Assembly: GCA_016213775.1 (NCBI GenBank)
Contig: JACQZR010000087.1
Coordinates: forward strand, 1-64,000
Origin: Acidobacteriota bacterium
GTDB lineage: Bacteria; Acidobacteriota; Terriglobia; Bryobacterales; Bryobacteraceae
Direction: 5' to 3'
Length of the DNA: 64,000 bases
Part shown: positions 34,579 to 43,950 of the stretch, piece after piece
Layout of the letters: the number at the start of each line of letters is the position of its first letter
Numbering within the stretch: the first letter of the stretch is position 1
Notes under the pieces: model-generated
The model's database searches: none
Told to the model about the DNA's origin: nothing
Seen by the model: the letters and a program-made list of their open reading frames with translations, nothing else
Made by a program: the position numbers and the translations under genes

Positions 34579-36246
34579 CTATTGCCTGCTGGCGCTGATA
34601 TGTTGGTAGATTGCCAATAGCATGGCATCCACAAAGGCGCCTCCCTGCCGGCGAAGGTTCTCGATGGTCATGTAGTCGTACTCGATATCGGGCCGGACAC
34701 CGACGTTCTCCACATAACGTGTCACAGCGAAGTCCGGGGTCACCACATCCGTGCTTCGAACCATCAAGCTCTGCGTCACCGTCATCGAGCCTTGTGAATA
34801 ACTACCGCCTGCCCAACTAATCACGTTTCCGCCCGCCCCCATTGTTCGCATTCCAAACAACGGTCCACGCTGGTTGTCCTGAATCGTGGCGGCAAACATG
34901 TCCGCCGCCGACGCCGACGTTTCGTCAATCAGCACCAGAATCGGCTTGGTGTAGGCGAGCACCGAACCGCTGTTGTCTTTCGCCGGCTCGCGGTCGAGCG
35001 TCGCGGTATCGAGCGCGATCGGACGAGTGGTGCCGCGCATCTGCTCGTTCGCCGACACAATCTCATCCATCAGCGCCTGAAACTGGGCGATGAGACTCGC
35101 GGGAGCATTGCCTGCTTTTAGTTGCTCCAATGCCGACGATATGGCCACCACCCAGAACGATGTCGCACGTACCTCAAAGCCAACCGCCGTCCAGTTCGTG
35201 GGCATCAGGAAACTGAGGAGTCTATTGGCATAACCGGCGTTACCCCCGGGATTTCGCATGACATCGACAATCAGCCCATCCGTGTTCGCCTGGAAGTATG
35301 CTATCTCGCGCTGGAATGCCGCAATGGCCGCGGTAGGGCCCGAGAAGTTGGGAATACGGATGTAGCCCACGTTGTAGATCCCCAGATTGAACACACCCGA
35401 GTAAAAGAAGTCCTGGGCGGATAAGCCCATTCGCGGTGTATAGCCCACACTGATAGCCGTGCTGAAAACCGGGGCCACCGATCCGTAGTTGTTTACCGCC
35501 TTGTCGGGCAGCAGGCAGTTCTGCAATTGGCCGAGCACAGTCTCCGGGTCCATCGCTGCGGCCGCATCCCGGGGCGATACCGGAGACGGCAGTTTGCCAA
35601 CGCTCACCAGGGGCAGGCCCGACTTGGTCCAGGGAATCCGATAGGTCTCGAGTTTACCGTCCGTACGGCGGAACACCACAGTCGATATCTCCGGAACGTT
35701 GGCGGCGTCCGGAATCGCGGACTGCGATCGCGACGTGATGAGCTGGGCGGCAAGCCGTCTCGTACTCCGTTCATTGGCAGCGATGCCATAGCGCAACAGC
35801 CGCTCGAGAATCCTCCGCGCATCCACGCCGTCGATGGAGACCAGTTCGTAGCCGATCGAGGCACCGAACTCCAAAGCCGGCAAACGAGTCCGGTTAATGG
35901 AGTCGACAATCAACTTATCATCATAGATATCAACCGTGAAGTTCAATCGGGCCACATAGCTTGTTGGTAGAAAGTAACTATCGTGGGCATCATTCAGACT
36001 CGCCACGTATTCCGAAAGCAAATCGTAGAACTCCAGATCCGTCTTCGTGGCGCTCACTCGGGCCAGCCATGGGCCGATGTTCAACATATCGAACTTCTGG
36101 GTTACGACCTTCCATTCGTAAGGTCCATAGTTCTTTGCGTATACACTGGCAACGTATTGGAAGTCAGATAGTTTCTGCTCCAAGGTTAGCTCCGCCTGCA
36201 ATAAGCAAGGCATAATGAGCACGACGAACAGCCGGATAGCGTTCAT
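34579..36246 (-). CDS. Secreted S41-family peptidase, copy B
   Basis: The start at 36246 is chosen because GAGAGGG lies upstream and a signal peptide follows (LFVVLIMPCLLQAE); the open frame extends 59 codons further without sense. The 555-residue protein matches its downstream paralogue over its whole length: a PDZ-like GYELVSIDGVDARRIL, NVGYIRIPNFSGP, TDGLIVDVMRNPGGNAGY, the nucleophile region DETSASAADMFAATIQDN and GMRTMGAGGNV. It is probably co-transcribed with copy A. The hairpin at 36274-36300 separates it from the upstream NUDIX gene. Confidence 0.82.
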   Translation of the reverse strand: MNAIRLFVVLIMPCLLQAELTLEQKLSDFQYVASVYAKNYGPYEWKVVTQKFDMLNIGPWLARVSATKTDLEFYDLLSEYVASLNDAHDSYFLPTSYVARLNFTVDIYDDKLIVDSINRTRLPALEFGASIGYELVSIDGVDARRILERLLRYGIAANERSTRRLAAQLITSRSQSAIPDAANVPEISTVVFRRTDGKLETYRIPWTKSGLPLVSVGKLPSPVSPRDAAAAMDPETVLGQLQNCLLPDKAVNNYGSVAPVFSTAISVGYTPRMGLSAQDFFYSGVFNLGIYNVGYIRIPNFSGPTAAIAAFQREIAYFQANTDGLIVDVMRNPGGNAGYANRLLSFLMPTNWTAVGFEVRATSFWVVAISSALEQLKAGNAPASLIAQFQALMDEIVSANEQMRGTTRPIALDTATLDREPAKDNSGSVLAYTKPILVLIDETSASAADMFAATIQDNQRGPLFGMRTMGAGGNVISWAGGSYSQGSMTVTQSLMVRSTDVVTPDFAVTRYVENVGVRPDIEYDYMTIENLRRQGGAFVDAMLLAIYQHISASRQ

Positions 36247-36272
36247 TGATAGCCCTCTCTTTAGGCGAAATA

Positions 36273-36301
36273 TAGCACACCCGCCTGCGCCGGGTGTGCT
36301 A
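36273..36301 (-). terminator. Strong hairpin after the NUDIX gene
   Basis: Ten-base perfect arms (36274-36283 and 36291-36300, extended by a T-A pair) enclose a 7-nt loop. The hairpin overlaps the NUDIX stop codon. On the minus strand a short AT-rich stretch follows, so it probably terminates or attenuates the M16-NUDIX transcript ahead of the S41 genes. Confidence 0.7.
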
Positions 36302-36820
36302 AGTCGCGTTGCGCCAGAGGCACATGCCGATGATGGTCTTGGCGTCGAAGATCTTGCCCCGGCGGATCTGCTGCTCCACCCATGCAACGGAGAACCACTT
36401 GATTTCGAGGTGCTCGTCTTCAATCACCTCGCGCTCACCGGCAACGAGGTTTTCGGCGAGGAAGATGGACATCCACTCGCCGTGGAAGCCGGGGCTCGGA
36501 TAGAAGGTGGTGAGCTTCTTCCAGCGTTTTGCGCGATAGCCGGTCTCCTCGATCAACTCGCGTTTGGCGGCTTGCAGGGCAGATTCCCCCGGGTCGATCT
36601 TGCCGGCGGGCAGTTCCCACATGTAGGCGCGGGCCGGGAAGCGGTACTGCCTGACGAGCAGCACGTTGCCGTTGCCATCGGTGGGCAGCGCCACGGTGGA
36701 GCCTTGATGCTCCACCAGGATGCGGTCGATCTTGTGACCGGCGGGGTCGATGAGCCGGTTCTCCGAGACAGTGAAGAGGCGGTTCTCATGCAGCACCGTG
36801 CGTTTGAGCAGCTTCTTCAT
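36299..36820 (-). CDS. NUDIX hydrolase (ADP-ribose pyrophosphatase-like)
   Basis: A 173-residue protein with a complete NUDIX box, GKIDPGESALQAAKRELIEETGY (Gx5Ex7REUxEExGU), preceded by MWELPAG, the pattern of NudF/ADP-ribose pyrophosphatases. It likely hydrolyses ADP-ribose or a related nucleoside diphosphate in the cytoplasm (family knowledge). The ATG overlaps the stop of the upstream M16 gene by 4 nt, so it is co-translated with the peptidase pair. Its stop lies in the terminator hairpin. Confidence 0.88.
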   Translation of the reverse strand: MKKLLKRTVLHENRLFTVSENRLIDPAGHKIDRILVEHQGSTVALPTDGNGNVLLVRQYRFPARAYMWELPAGKIDPGESALQAAKRELIEETGYRAKRWKKLTTFYPSPGFHGEWMSIFLAENLVAGEREVIEDEHLEIKWFSVAWVEQQIRRGKIFDAKTIIGMCLWRNAT

Positions 36821-38211
36821 TGCGCCTTTTCACCGGTCACTTTGCCGAACTTACCGAGGGCCGGTCCGATCTTGTTGCCGTCACCTACCACCACCACCGT
36901 GAGGTTGGAGGGTGAGAAGTACTTCGCTGCCACGCGCTGAATCTGATCGGGCTCCACCGAGCGGATGCGAGTGACGTACTGTTCCAGGAAGGAGAACGGC
37001 AGCCCGTTCACCTTCATGCCGGCCAGTTGGCTGGCCACGCCGCCCTGGCTGGTAAGGCCCATCACGAAGATGCCGTTGAGGTAGTTCTTCATGTTGGACA
37101 GCTCCTGCGGGGTGACGGGCTCCTTGCCCATCTTTTCGAGCTCGGCAATGACGGCTTTCAGGGCGGGTTCGAGGACTTCATCGCGGACCTGTGTGGAGAC
37201 ACTCACAATCGCCGTGTCCTTGTAGGCCATTTGATGCGCGCTGGCGTCGTAGGCGTAGCCCTGCTTTTCGCGGATGTTCACGAAAAGACGCGAGCTCGCA
37301 CCGCCGCCGAGGATGGTGGTGGCGACGACGAGCGGCATGTAATCGGGATGCAGGCGGTTGACGGTGTGGCGTCCGATCTGGATATCGGCTTGCGCGGAGC
37401 CGGCACGGTCAATCAACGTGATGGACTTCGCGGGCGCGGGGATATCGCCGCCCGGCAGCGCGGGCACCGGCTTGGCGGCCCAACTATCGAAGCTCTGTTT
37501 GATCATTGCGAGGGTCTGGGCTTCCGATGGGATGGCGCCAACGAGTACCAGCGTGGCATTGCCCGGCACGAGCACTTTGTCGCGGTAGGCGAGGAGGTCT
37601 TTGCGTTGTATGGAAGAGATGGCAGCGGGCGTCGGCAGCGTCTGCGCGTAGGGGTGCTTGCCGAAGACGAGCTTGCTCAGCTTCTCGTTGGCGAGCGTGG
37701 CGGATTGCGAACGCTGCATGGCGAGCTCCTGCACGCGGTTCCCTTTGCGGAGGTCGATCTCCTCCTGCGGGAAGCTGGCATTGCGAGCGACATCGGCGGC
37801 CATGGCGAGCAGCTTCGCCAGGTGCTCGGACAACGTGTTGCCGGAGATGTTCATCGAGTCAGCGCCGGCGCCTGCGTCGAGCGACGCGCCGATGTCGGCG
37901 AGCTCTTCCGCCAACTGCCGCGACGAGCGTGTGGCCGTGCCTTCCTTGAGCAGCGATGCCACGGTTTCGGCGAGGCCTGGCTGCGCCGGTGGATCGAAGC
38001 GGTCGCCACCGTTGAAGACCAGGCGCAGGGTGACGAGCGGGATGCGCTTATCTTCCACCATGAGAACCGTGAGGCCGTTGGCGAGCTTTGACTCTTTCAC
38101 CGCGGGCAACTTGAACGGAGAGAGCGGCGGCGTTTCCGGGGGCTTGGTGCGGTCGATGGTTTGGGCATGCGCCAGCGCCATTGCGGCAGTGAATAAGATT
38201 ACGGCTTTCAT
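36817..38211 (-). CDS. M16-family peptidase homologue, non-catalytic subunit
   Basis: The start at 38211 has GGAG upstream and gives a signal peptide (VILFTAAMALAHAQ). The 464-residue protein has the two-lobed M16 pattern (KLANGLTVLMVEDKRIPLVTL, GGGASSRLFVNIREKQGYAYD). At the zinc site, where HxxEH is expected, it reads GLAETVASLLKEGT, so it lacks the metal ligands. Such proteins pair with an active M16 partner, here the gene 13 nt upstream, to form a heterodimeric periplasmic peptidase (family knowledge). Confidence 0.87.
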   Translation of the reverse strand: MKAVILFTAAMALAHAQTIDRTKPPETPPLSPFKLPAVKESKLANGLTVLMVEDKRIPLVTLRLVFNGGDRFDPPAQPGLAETVASLLKEGTATRSSRQLAEELADIGASLDAGAGADSMNISGNTLSEHLAKLLAMAADVARNASFPQEEIDLRKGNRVQELAMQRSQSATLANEKLSKLVFGKHPYAQTLPTPAAISSIQRKDLLAYRDKVLVPGNATLVLVGAIPSEAQTLAMIKQSFDSWAAKPVPALPGGDIPAPAKSITLIDRAGSAQADIQIGRHTVNRLHPDYMPLVVATTILGGGASSRLFVNIREKQGYAYDASAHQMAYKDTAIVSVSTQVRDEVLEPALKAVIAELEKMGKEPVTPQELSNMKNYLNGIFVMGLTSQGGVASQLAGMKVNGLPFSFLEQYVTRIRSVEPDQIQRVAAKYFSPSNLTVVVVGDGNKIGPALGKFGKVTGEKAQ

Positions 38212-38224
38212 CTCTGGTTCTCCT

Positions 38225-39583
38225 TTACAGCGCCGGTTTGGCGGGCTTCGCTTCAGCGGGCGCGGGCTGCACTTCGAGCACCGATTGTCTTTTGGCCACG
38301 AGAAACTTCTTCGCGGCGGCCTGAATCTGCTGTGGGGTGACCGCGAGGTAGGCATCGAGCTCAGTGTTCAGCATTTCGGGGTTGCCATCGAACAGCTCGT
38401 ACTGGGCTAGAAGCTGCGCGCGGGTCATGGTGGACTGCAGACTGCGGATGCGAGTGGCCCGCATGGTGGCGCGGGCGCGGTTCAGTTCCTTCTCACTGAC
38501 GGGGGTGGTTTCGAGCGAGGTCAACTCCTGCTGGAACTGCTCGAGAATCTGCTTGGAACTGAACGATGGATTGTAGGTGAGGTTGAAGCCGTAGATGCCG
38601 GGGTGCATGTAATCGGTGTTGCTGGCGAAGGGCCAGCCGAGGTTGGACTCGTAACCAAGCAGTGACTTTTTGCCTTTGACCAGATTCAGATACAGGCGCG
38701 ATGACTCGCCGGCGGTCAACACGACATCGAGCATGTTGAGCGCGTAGAAGTCCGGAGATCGGCGTTTGGGGCCGGGATAAGCGATGCAGAGGACCGGCAC
38801 TTTGGCGAGCGCATCCTTATAAGACTGGCGGCGCGGCGCGGTCTGCTCGGGCTCGGTCATGTCCGGGTGCTTGGGCTGCGGCTGCGAGGCGATGTCGGCG
38901 AAGTACTGCTCGATGAGCTTTTTGGTTGCGGGCACCTGGAAGTCACCGACGATAGCGAGCACCGCGTTGTTCGGCGCGTAGTAGGTCTTGAAGAATTTGG
39001 AGACGTCATCGACGGTCGCTGCGTTCAGGTCGTCGAAAGAGCCGATAATGGAGTGGGAGTTCGACCAGTTCTTGAAGGCGAGCGTAGGGAAGATGTCGAC
39101 GATCGCGGTGGCATAGGGCTGATTGTCGAAGCTGAGGCGGCGCTCCTGCTTGACCGCTTCCTTCTGGTTATCGAGGTTCTCTTTAGTGATGGCGAGCGAG
39201 CGCATGCGATCGGATTCGAGCCAGAGGGCGACGGCGAGTTTGTTCGATGGCAGCACCTCAAAGTAGTCCGTGTAATCGGGGTGCGTGCTGCCGTTGAGGT
39301 TGCCGCCGTTGGCCTCGACACTCTGGAAGTGAACGCCCTTGGGGGCATTGGCCGAGCCCTGGAACATCATATGTTCAAACAGGTGCGCGAAGCCGCTGCG
39401 GCCTTTCTCTTCAGAGCGCGCGCCGACGCCGTAGAGGACGTAGACCGTCACAACGGGTGTAGCGCTATCGCGCGAGAGGATGACGCGCAGTCCGTTGGCG
39501 AGCTTGTATTTCTCGAACGGGATCTGGACATCGGCGGCCATCAGGGGTAGCGACAGCAGCAGTGGAAGTAAGATTCGTTTCAT
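38225..39583 (-). CDS. M16-family zinc metallopeptidase, catalytic subunit
   Basis: The start at 39583 gives a signal peptide (ILLPLLLSLPLMAAD). The 452-residue protein has the inverted zinc motif HLFEH in GFAHLFEHMMFQGS, the downstream Glu region (DNQKEAVKQERR), and the second-lobe GESSRLYLNLVKGKKSL motif. It is the active half of the M16 pair and lies between its inactive partner and the family X polymerase gene. It probably degrades peptides in the periplasm. No ribosome site is evident before the ATG. Confidence 0.88.
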   Translation of the reverse strand: MKRILLPLLLSLPLMAADVQIPFEKYKLANGLRVILSRDSATPVVTVYVLYGVGARSEEKGRSGFAHLFEHMMFQGSANAPKGVHFQSVEANGGNLNGSTHPDYTDYFEVLPSNKLAVALWLESDRMRSLAITKENLDNQKEAVKQERRLSFDNQPYATAIVDIFPTLAFKNWSNSHSIIGSFDDLNAATVDDVSKFFKTYYAPNNAVLAIVGDFQVPATKKLIEQYFADIASQPQPKHPDMTEPEQTAPRRQSYKDALAKVPVLCIAYPGPKRRSPDFYALNMLDVVLTAGESSRLYLNLVKGKKSLLGYESNLGWPFASNTDYMHPGIYGFNLTYNPSFSSKQILEQFQQELTSLETTPVSEKELNRARATMRATRIRSLQSTMTRAQLLAQYELFDGNPEMLNTELDAYLAVTPQQIQAAAKKFLVAKRQSVLEVQPAPAEAKPAKPAL

Positions 39584-39593
39584 GTGTGTGGTT

Positions 39594-41318
39594 TTAGTTG
39601 CTGAGTGTTTTTTGCAGCTTTGCGAGCGAGTAAGTGTTGAGCACGTCATCGGCGGTGAGCCAGCCGCGGCGGGCCATGGCGACGCCATACGGCATGTTGT
39701 GCAGATGCTTGGGGTGATGGGCATCGGTGGAGATGACGAAACGGATGCCGTGCGATTTGGCTAACCGGATGAACGGCGCGGACAGGTCGAGGCGTTCGGG
39801 GCTGGCGTTGATCTCCATGCAGACTTTGCGTCGGGCGGCTTCCCTGGCGACACGCTCGAAGTCGAATGGGAAGCCTTCGCGATGCATTAGAATGCGGCCG
39901 GTGGGGTGACCGAAGACCCGCACGTGCGGGCATTCGAGGGCGGCCAGCAGGCGGTCAGTCATTTCGGCGGCTTCAAGATTCATGTGGCTGTGGACGCTGG
40001 CGACAACGAAGTCGAGCTCGGCGAGGGCGTCGTTGGCGAGGTCCATGGTGCCGTCGCGTTTGATGTCGCATTCCAGGCCCGACAGGATATGGATGCCGAT
40101 GCCGCGCTTGTTGATGTCGCGGACACGTTTGGCGAAGTCCACGGCACGCTGCTCATCGAGGCCATTGGCCATGGCGAGCGCTTTGGAATGATCCGTGATC
40201 GCGATGTATTCGTAACCCAGAGCCCGGGCCGATTCGGCCATCTCTTCTAGAGACGCGCGGCCATCGGTTTCGGTTGTATGCATGTGGAGGTCGCCGCGGA
40301 TCTGGCTGGCCTCGATGAGCTTGGGGAGACGGTGTTCGGCGGCGGCTTCAATCTCGCCCTGGTTCTCGCGCAGTTCGGGAGGGATCCAATCGAGGCCGAG
40401 GGCGGCGTAGATGGACTCTTCGGTTTCAGAGGCAACGAGCTCGTTGTTATCGAGGCGGAAGAGGCCGTATTCATTGAGCGTCATGCCCATCTTGAGCGCC
40501 CGGCTGCGAAGGACGATACTGTGCTCCTTGGAGCCGGTGAAGTACTGCAAGGCTGCACCGTAGTTGTGTTTGGGCAAGGCGCGGAGATCCACCTGGATAC
40601 CTTCGAGCCCGACCTTGACACTGGCCTTGTTTTCACCCTTGACGAGCACTTCATGCACGCTCGGATGCTTGACGAACGCTTCGAGCGCGGCGTCGGCATT
40701 GGGTCCGGTGACCAACAGATCGACGTCGCCGACGGTCTCTTTGCCGCGGCGTCCGCTGCCGGCTTGGGTTGCCTGATCGATACCGTCCATGGCGCGGAAA
40801 AAGCCGATGAACTCGTTGGCGATTTGGGTGGCGAAGCTCAGCAGGAAGCGGCCGGAGCGCTGGCGGTATTGAGCGATGGAGCGGAGTACCTTTTCTTCCA
40901 GTTTGCCGCCCATGCGAGGCAAAGTCTGAAGCTTCTGTTCGCGGCAGAGGCGCTCGAGACCATCGATGGTGGAGACGCGGAAATGCTCCCAGATGAGAGC
41001 AATACTCTTAGGGCCGAGGCCTTGGATTTTGAGGAGTTCCAGGGCTGTCGGCGGGTAGCGTTCGAGCATCTGGTCGCGGCGTTCAAAGGAACCGCGTTCG
41101 GAGATCTCCTTGAGGACGGAGGCGAGGCCTTTGCCGATTCCCGCGATCTCGGTAACCTTGCGGGCGGGGTTCTTGAGGATGTCCTCGATGCGCTCGGGGA
41201 GACCCTCGATTGCGGACGCACCATTCCTATAGCTGCGGATGCGGAAGCCGTCTTCGCCGGCGATCTCCATGAGGTCGGCAGTTTCAGAGAGTAGTTGTGC
41301 GATTTCGCGGTTTTCCAT
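39594..41318 (-). CDS. polX: DNA polymerase/3'-5' exonuclease PolX
   Basis: The start at 41318 ([10 protein letters not shown]) matches family N-termini; the open frame extends 22 codons upstream into the dispersed repeat. The 574-residue protein has N-terminal helix-hairpin-helix domains ([15 protein letters not shown]), a family X nucleotidyltransferase centre ([14 protein letters not shown], with the second acidic pair in VDLRA) and a C-terminal PHP domain ([39 protein letters not shown]). It acts in base-excision and gap repair (family knowledge). Its first 100 or so codons and upstream sequence are duplicated 10 kb away at 51279-51755. Confidence 0.9.
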   Translation of the reverse strand: MENREIAQLLSETADLMEIAGEDGFRIRSYRNGASAIEGLPERIEDILKNPARKVTEIAGIGKGLASVLKEISERGSFERRDQMLERYPPTALELLKIQGLGPKSIALIWEHFRVSTIDGLERLCREQKLQTLPRMGGKLEEKVLRSIAQYRQRSGRFLLSFATQIANEFIGFFRAMDGIDQATQAGSGRRGKETVGDVDLLVTGPNADAALEAFVKHPSVHEVLVKGENKASVKVGLEGIQVDLRALPKHNYGAALQYFTGSKEHSIVLRSRALKMGMTLNEYGLFRLDNNELVASETEESIYAALGLDWIPPELRENQGEIEAAAEHRLPKLIEASQIRGDLHMHTTETDGRASLEEMAESARALGYEYIAITDHSKALAMANGLDEQRAVDFAKRVRDINKRGIGIHILSGLECDIKRDGTMDLANDALAELDFVVASVHSHMNLEAAEMTDRLLAALECPHVRVFGHPTGRILMHREGFPFDFERVAREAARRKVCMEINASPERLDLSAPFIRLAKSHGIRFVISTDAHHPKHLHNMPYGVAMARRGWLTADDVLNTYSLAKLQKTLSN

Positions 41319-41484
41319 CGGGAGGGTTACCTCAATTAAAGCAGATCTAATAGCCACGGATGAAAGCGGGAAGGCATTTGTCATTCTGGGTTCGTGTCGT
41401 AGGTGTGGATTCGTGTCGTAGGTCTGGCGGGTGCGTTGTCCGGGGTGGCGTTATCGGTCACGGATAAACCCGGATGAACTCGGA
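41011..41484. repeat. Left copy of the polX 5'/upstream duplication
   Basis: About 474 nt covering the first 100 codons of polX and its upstream region recur at about 51279-51755, nearly identical by eye with scattered substitutions. The right copy then joins GxxExxY gene sequence directly, skipping everything between 41485 and 44323, including the terminase module. Confidence 0.85.
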
Positions 41485-41496
41485 TGAACTCGGATT
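41391..41496. repeat. Dispersed island repeat, copy 1
   Basis: The unit has a TTCGTGTCGTAGGT core (here doubled), a GTTATCGGTCACGGAT segment, and degenerate 10-12-nt steps of the GGATGAACTC type. Related copies lie at 43951-44076, 46735-46860, 51661-51755 and 52239-52332. Its reverse complement translates to the ...RVHPxSSV... strings often mis-annotated in environmental genomes. Confidence 0.8.
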
Positions 41497-41511
41497 GTGG
41501 GAACGCGTTTG

Positions 41512-42132
41512 TCATTTTGATTCCTTGTGTAGGCGGTGGACCTTGTTTGCCTGCCAGGCGGCGAGGCTGATGGCGATTGCGAGGTCGTCGTGCGGGGCGG
41601 TGCTGTGGCCTGTGAGGTCGAGGGCAGTAATCTCGTTGATGGCCTCCTGGGCGGATGGGAGCTTTGGGTTTATCATTAGTGACCTTGTCTGGAAAAGTGT
41701 CGCGAGGTTGTTTAGCAGAATCGTTCTCGATACGTAGTGGAACCCGCTGGATTCGGTTGGCGTGCCGGATGCGGTGATGACCAGTTTCACGAGCGACGCT
41801 TCGATGGAGTTCGCGGTGAAGAAATCGAGGAATGGAAGACCGGGACCGGTGGCGTCCACGATGAGCGTTGGGCGCGATTGGAACTCCGAGTTGCGGAGGG
41901 TGGCGCGCACGATGTTGGCGATGGCCGGGTAACTGGAGCCGAGCGGGATGCGTGTGAGGTGGCGGATCCGCAAGACGGCGTGGTAACGGTTCTGATAGGT
42001 AGCGTGGTCGCGGCCGGTGGGACGCGGGTAGTACTGGACGATGGCGATGGCCGCGGGGTCGGAGCGCTGGCCGAGGTCGAGACCGATGTAGAAGCGCGAG
42101 TCGGGCGCCGGGGACGTGGAAGGTAAGAACAT
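41512..42132 (-). CDS. Terminase large-subunit nuclease domain as a separate protein
   Basis: A 206-residue protein with an RNase H-like terminase nuclease pattern: FYIGLDLGQRSDPAAIAIV (first Asp), PTLIVDATGPGLPFLDFF (second Asp) and STAPHDDLAIAISLAAWQ (last Asp). In phages this domain is fused to the terminase ATPase and cuts concatemeric DNA (family knowledge). Here it is its own gene, 6 nt after the stop of the ATPase gene, so the large terminase is split. It is the last gene of a four-gene operon. No portal, capsid or tail genes are nearby. Confidence 0.8.
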   Translation of the reverse strand: MFLPSTSPAPDSRFYIGLDLGQRSDPAAIAIVQYYPRPTGRDHATYQNRYHAVLRIRHLTRIPLGSSYPAIANIVRATLRNSEFQSRPTLIVDATGPGLPFLDFFTANSIEASLVKLVITASGTPTESSGFHYVSRTILLNNLATLFQTRSLMINPKLPSAQEAINEITALDLTGHSTAPHDDLAIAISLAAWQANKVHRLHKESK

Positions 42133-42138
42133 GATGTT

Positions 42139-42909
42139 TCAATTGCTCCATTGGGGAATGTCAAGGTCGTAGCAGGCTTCGATGTCGCTGACCGGTATTA
42201 GCGAATTCTGAGACGAGTGGAAGGCGCAGAGGTACTCCTGCTCATAGAGGTGGAGCGGCAGGCGGGCGCGCTCCTGTGCGAGGAAATCGGGCTTGATGCG
42301 CGGGCAAGCGGTGGCGGGGACGGACAGGCGGAAGAAGCCGTTGTCATGATCAATCCATTCGTTGTGGAAGAAGCCGTGTTTGCCATTGGGGGTGGAGAGC
42401 AGCCAGAGGCGGCCAGCGGGGGAAGCGGCGAGCATGGGCAGGATGTCGAAGTAGAGTGAATCGGGGACTCGCGCCGCCTCGTCGATGATGATGAGGGAAG
42501 GCGCAGAGAAGCCGCGAATATTGTCGCCGTTGTTGGGCAGCGCGATGATGCGTGCCCGGTTGGGCAGCAGCAGGGACGCGCGGTTGAGGCCGTCGCCGCG
42601 GCGGCTGAAATTGAGCCTGGCGAGGAAGGAGGCACACTTGTGGAGTAGCAGCCCGGACTGGCGCGCGGACGGGGCCGCGATGAGGATGAGGGCATCGGGC
42701 TGGCGAACGGCGTGATAGACGGCCATGGCGGCGACGGTGGTGGACTTACCCCACTGACGCGTGCAACAGAGAATGCCACGGCTGTGCGCGGCGGAAAGAA
42801 CACTGGCCTGTTGGGGGTCAGGGGAAAAGCCGAGTGCTTCGATGGCGAATTGAACCGGATCGGCGGAGAAGCCGGACGGTATCACGTCGCCCCCCCAAGT
42901 GTCGATCAT
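42139..42909 (-). CDS. Terminase large-subunit ATPase domain as a separate protein
   Basis: The ATG at 42909 is chosen: GGGGAG lies 7 nt upstream and the ATG overlaps the previous stop by 4 nt. The 256-residue protein has a terminase-type Walker A (CTRQWGKST), Walker B with catalytic Glu (SLIIIDEAARV) and the coupling motif LLSTPNGKHGFFHNEW. These define the ATP-driven DNA translocase domain of TerL proteins (family knowledge). The nuclease domain follows as a separate gene. Whether the two subunits assemble is unknown. Confidence 0.85.
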   Translation of the reverse strand: MIDTWGGDVIPSGFSADPVQFAIEALGFSPDPQQASVLSAAHSRGILCCTRQWGKSTTVAAMAVYHAVRQPDALILIAAPSARQSGLLLHKCASFLARLNFSRRGDGLNRASLLLPNRARIIALPNNGDNIRGFSAPSLIIIDEAARVPDSLYFDILPMLAASPAGRLWLLSTPNGKHGFFHNEWIDHDNGFFRLSVPATACPRIKPDFLAQERARLPLHLYEQEYLCAFHSSQNSLIPVSDIEACYDLDIPQWSN

Positions 42910-43229
42910 ACAAATCTCCCCTTCCAACCTATTTCCTGTAAGGGTTTGAGGAAATGACAGTTGGCGTTGTAAATGATATCGCGAACCATGGCTGCTATTT
43001 CGGAATATGGTTCTAAGACGCGGCGCAATTGGAGGGCGAAGTCATTCCAGACCTTGAAATGGAGTTCGTGCACTTCGCGCGCGGCGGCGTGTATTTCTTT
43101 TTTCGCAGCGGGTTTTTCCGAGCGGGGAGGCGGCGCGGGCTCGTACGGCGGCGCATCGGGCAGGCGATGATAGCGTGCCGGGAAGACATCGGCAAGAATG
43201 ACTAACTGGGACCAGAAATCGAATGGCAT
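42906..43229 (-). CDS. Small helical protein of the terminase module
   Basis: A 107-residue protein with a Pro-rich stretch (PPYEPAPPPRSEKPAAKK) and a helical C-terminus (VHELHFKVWNDFALQLRRVL). No family is recognised. It overlaps the ATPase gene by ATGA and starts 4 nt after the upstream gene, so translation is coupled. It could be an adaptor or DNA-recognition subunit (inference from position only). Confidence 0.65.
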   Translation of the reverse strand: MPFDFWSQLVILADVFPARYHRLPDAPPYEPAPPPRSEKPAAKKEIHAAAREVHELHFKVWNDFALQLRRVLEPYSEIAAMVRDIIYNANCHFLKPLQEIGWKGRFV

Positions 43230-43233
43230 GGAA

Positions 43234-43803
43234 TTATCGATGCTCCTTAGTGCGTGAGGCGGCGTTATCGATTTCCGATTCTGGCTTGGATGTTATTGGA
43301 ATCACTGGAGATACGCCGGGTGTTGGTGTTTCAGAACAATTATCTTCGAAGCGGCGGGCGCGCATGTCGGTAAAGTTGGAGTAAGTCCTGGTATATTGCC
43401 GGTTGAGGCGGTTGATATGCAAATCCAAGCGATGGTGCGCCGGGGTATTATCTTCGAGGGAACGGTAGGCAATGGCCCAGACAGCGGGACGGTCCAGGGA
43501 CTTGTAAGTGGAGGTAATGTTTTTGGCGCAGTTATCGGCTTCGAGACCGAGGAGGGCCTCCTGCATGGCGCCAGCACGGAGGATTTGCCACTGGAGGGTG
43601 GCCATCTGGTGGACGAGTAACTGCTCGACGTGGCCCCGCGGGTCGAAGGTTTCCAGGAAGGCTGCCAGGTGATTATTGAATTCGTCCTGCGAGTCGGCGG
43701 GCAGGAGATAATGCGAAGCCGTGTGGGCCACGGATCGCTTGTTTGCCTGAGCAATGTTCCAACGGGCCTGCATGGCTTTTCTGTTTTGTTCGGTCGGCTT
43801 CAT
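43234..43803 (-). CDS. Possible small-terminase-like or DNA-binding protein opening the module
   Basis: A 189-residue protein. Its first 110 residues (NRKAMQARWNIAQANKRS, HYLLPADSQDEFNNHLAAFL, EQLLVHQMATLQWQILRA) resemble a large family of acidobacterial and planctomycete proteins with an NAxRHGL-type N-terminus followed by a helical EDxxEFxxL...WRLxRA region. That family has no established function. AGGGGA lies upstream of the ATG. As first gene of a terminase operon it occupies the place of a small terminase (inference). Confidence 0.6.
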   Translation of the reverse strand: MKPTEQNRKAMQARWNIAQANKRSVAHTASHYLLPADSQDEFNNHLAAFLETFDPRGHVEQLLVHQMATLQWQILRAGAMQEALLGLEADNCAKNITSTYKSLDRPAVWAIAYRSLEDNTPAHHRLDLHINRLNRQYTRTYSNFTDMRARRFEDNCSETPTPGVSPVIPITSKPESEIDNAASRTKEHR

Positions 43804-43950
43804 ATACGAGTTCCCCTGATTTGTTTTTAGCAGGCGCCTCGGATGAACCTACTGGAGCGAGCAGGTGGGGGTCTCGCTATGGTGCTGATTTTGTGGGGGA
43901 TACTGGTTTTTAAAATATTTTCTTTGACTGTGATCGGTTTTTTGGGGTGG

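Noticed and set aside
41512-43803. Terminase genes as evidence of a prophage
   Set aside because: No portal, capsid, protease, tail, integrase or lysis genes occur on either side within the window.
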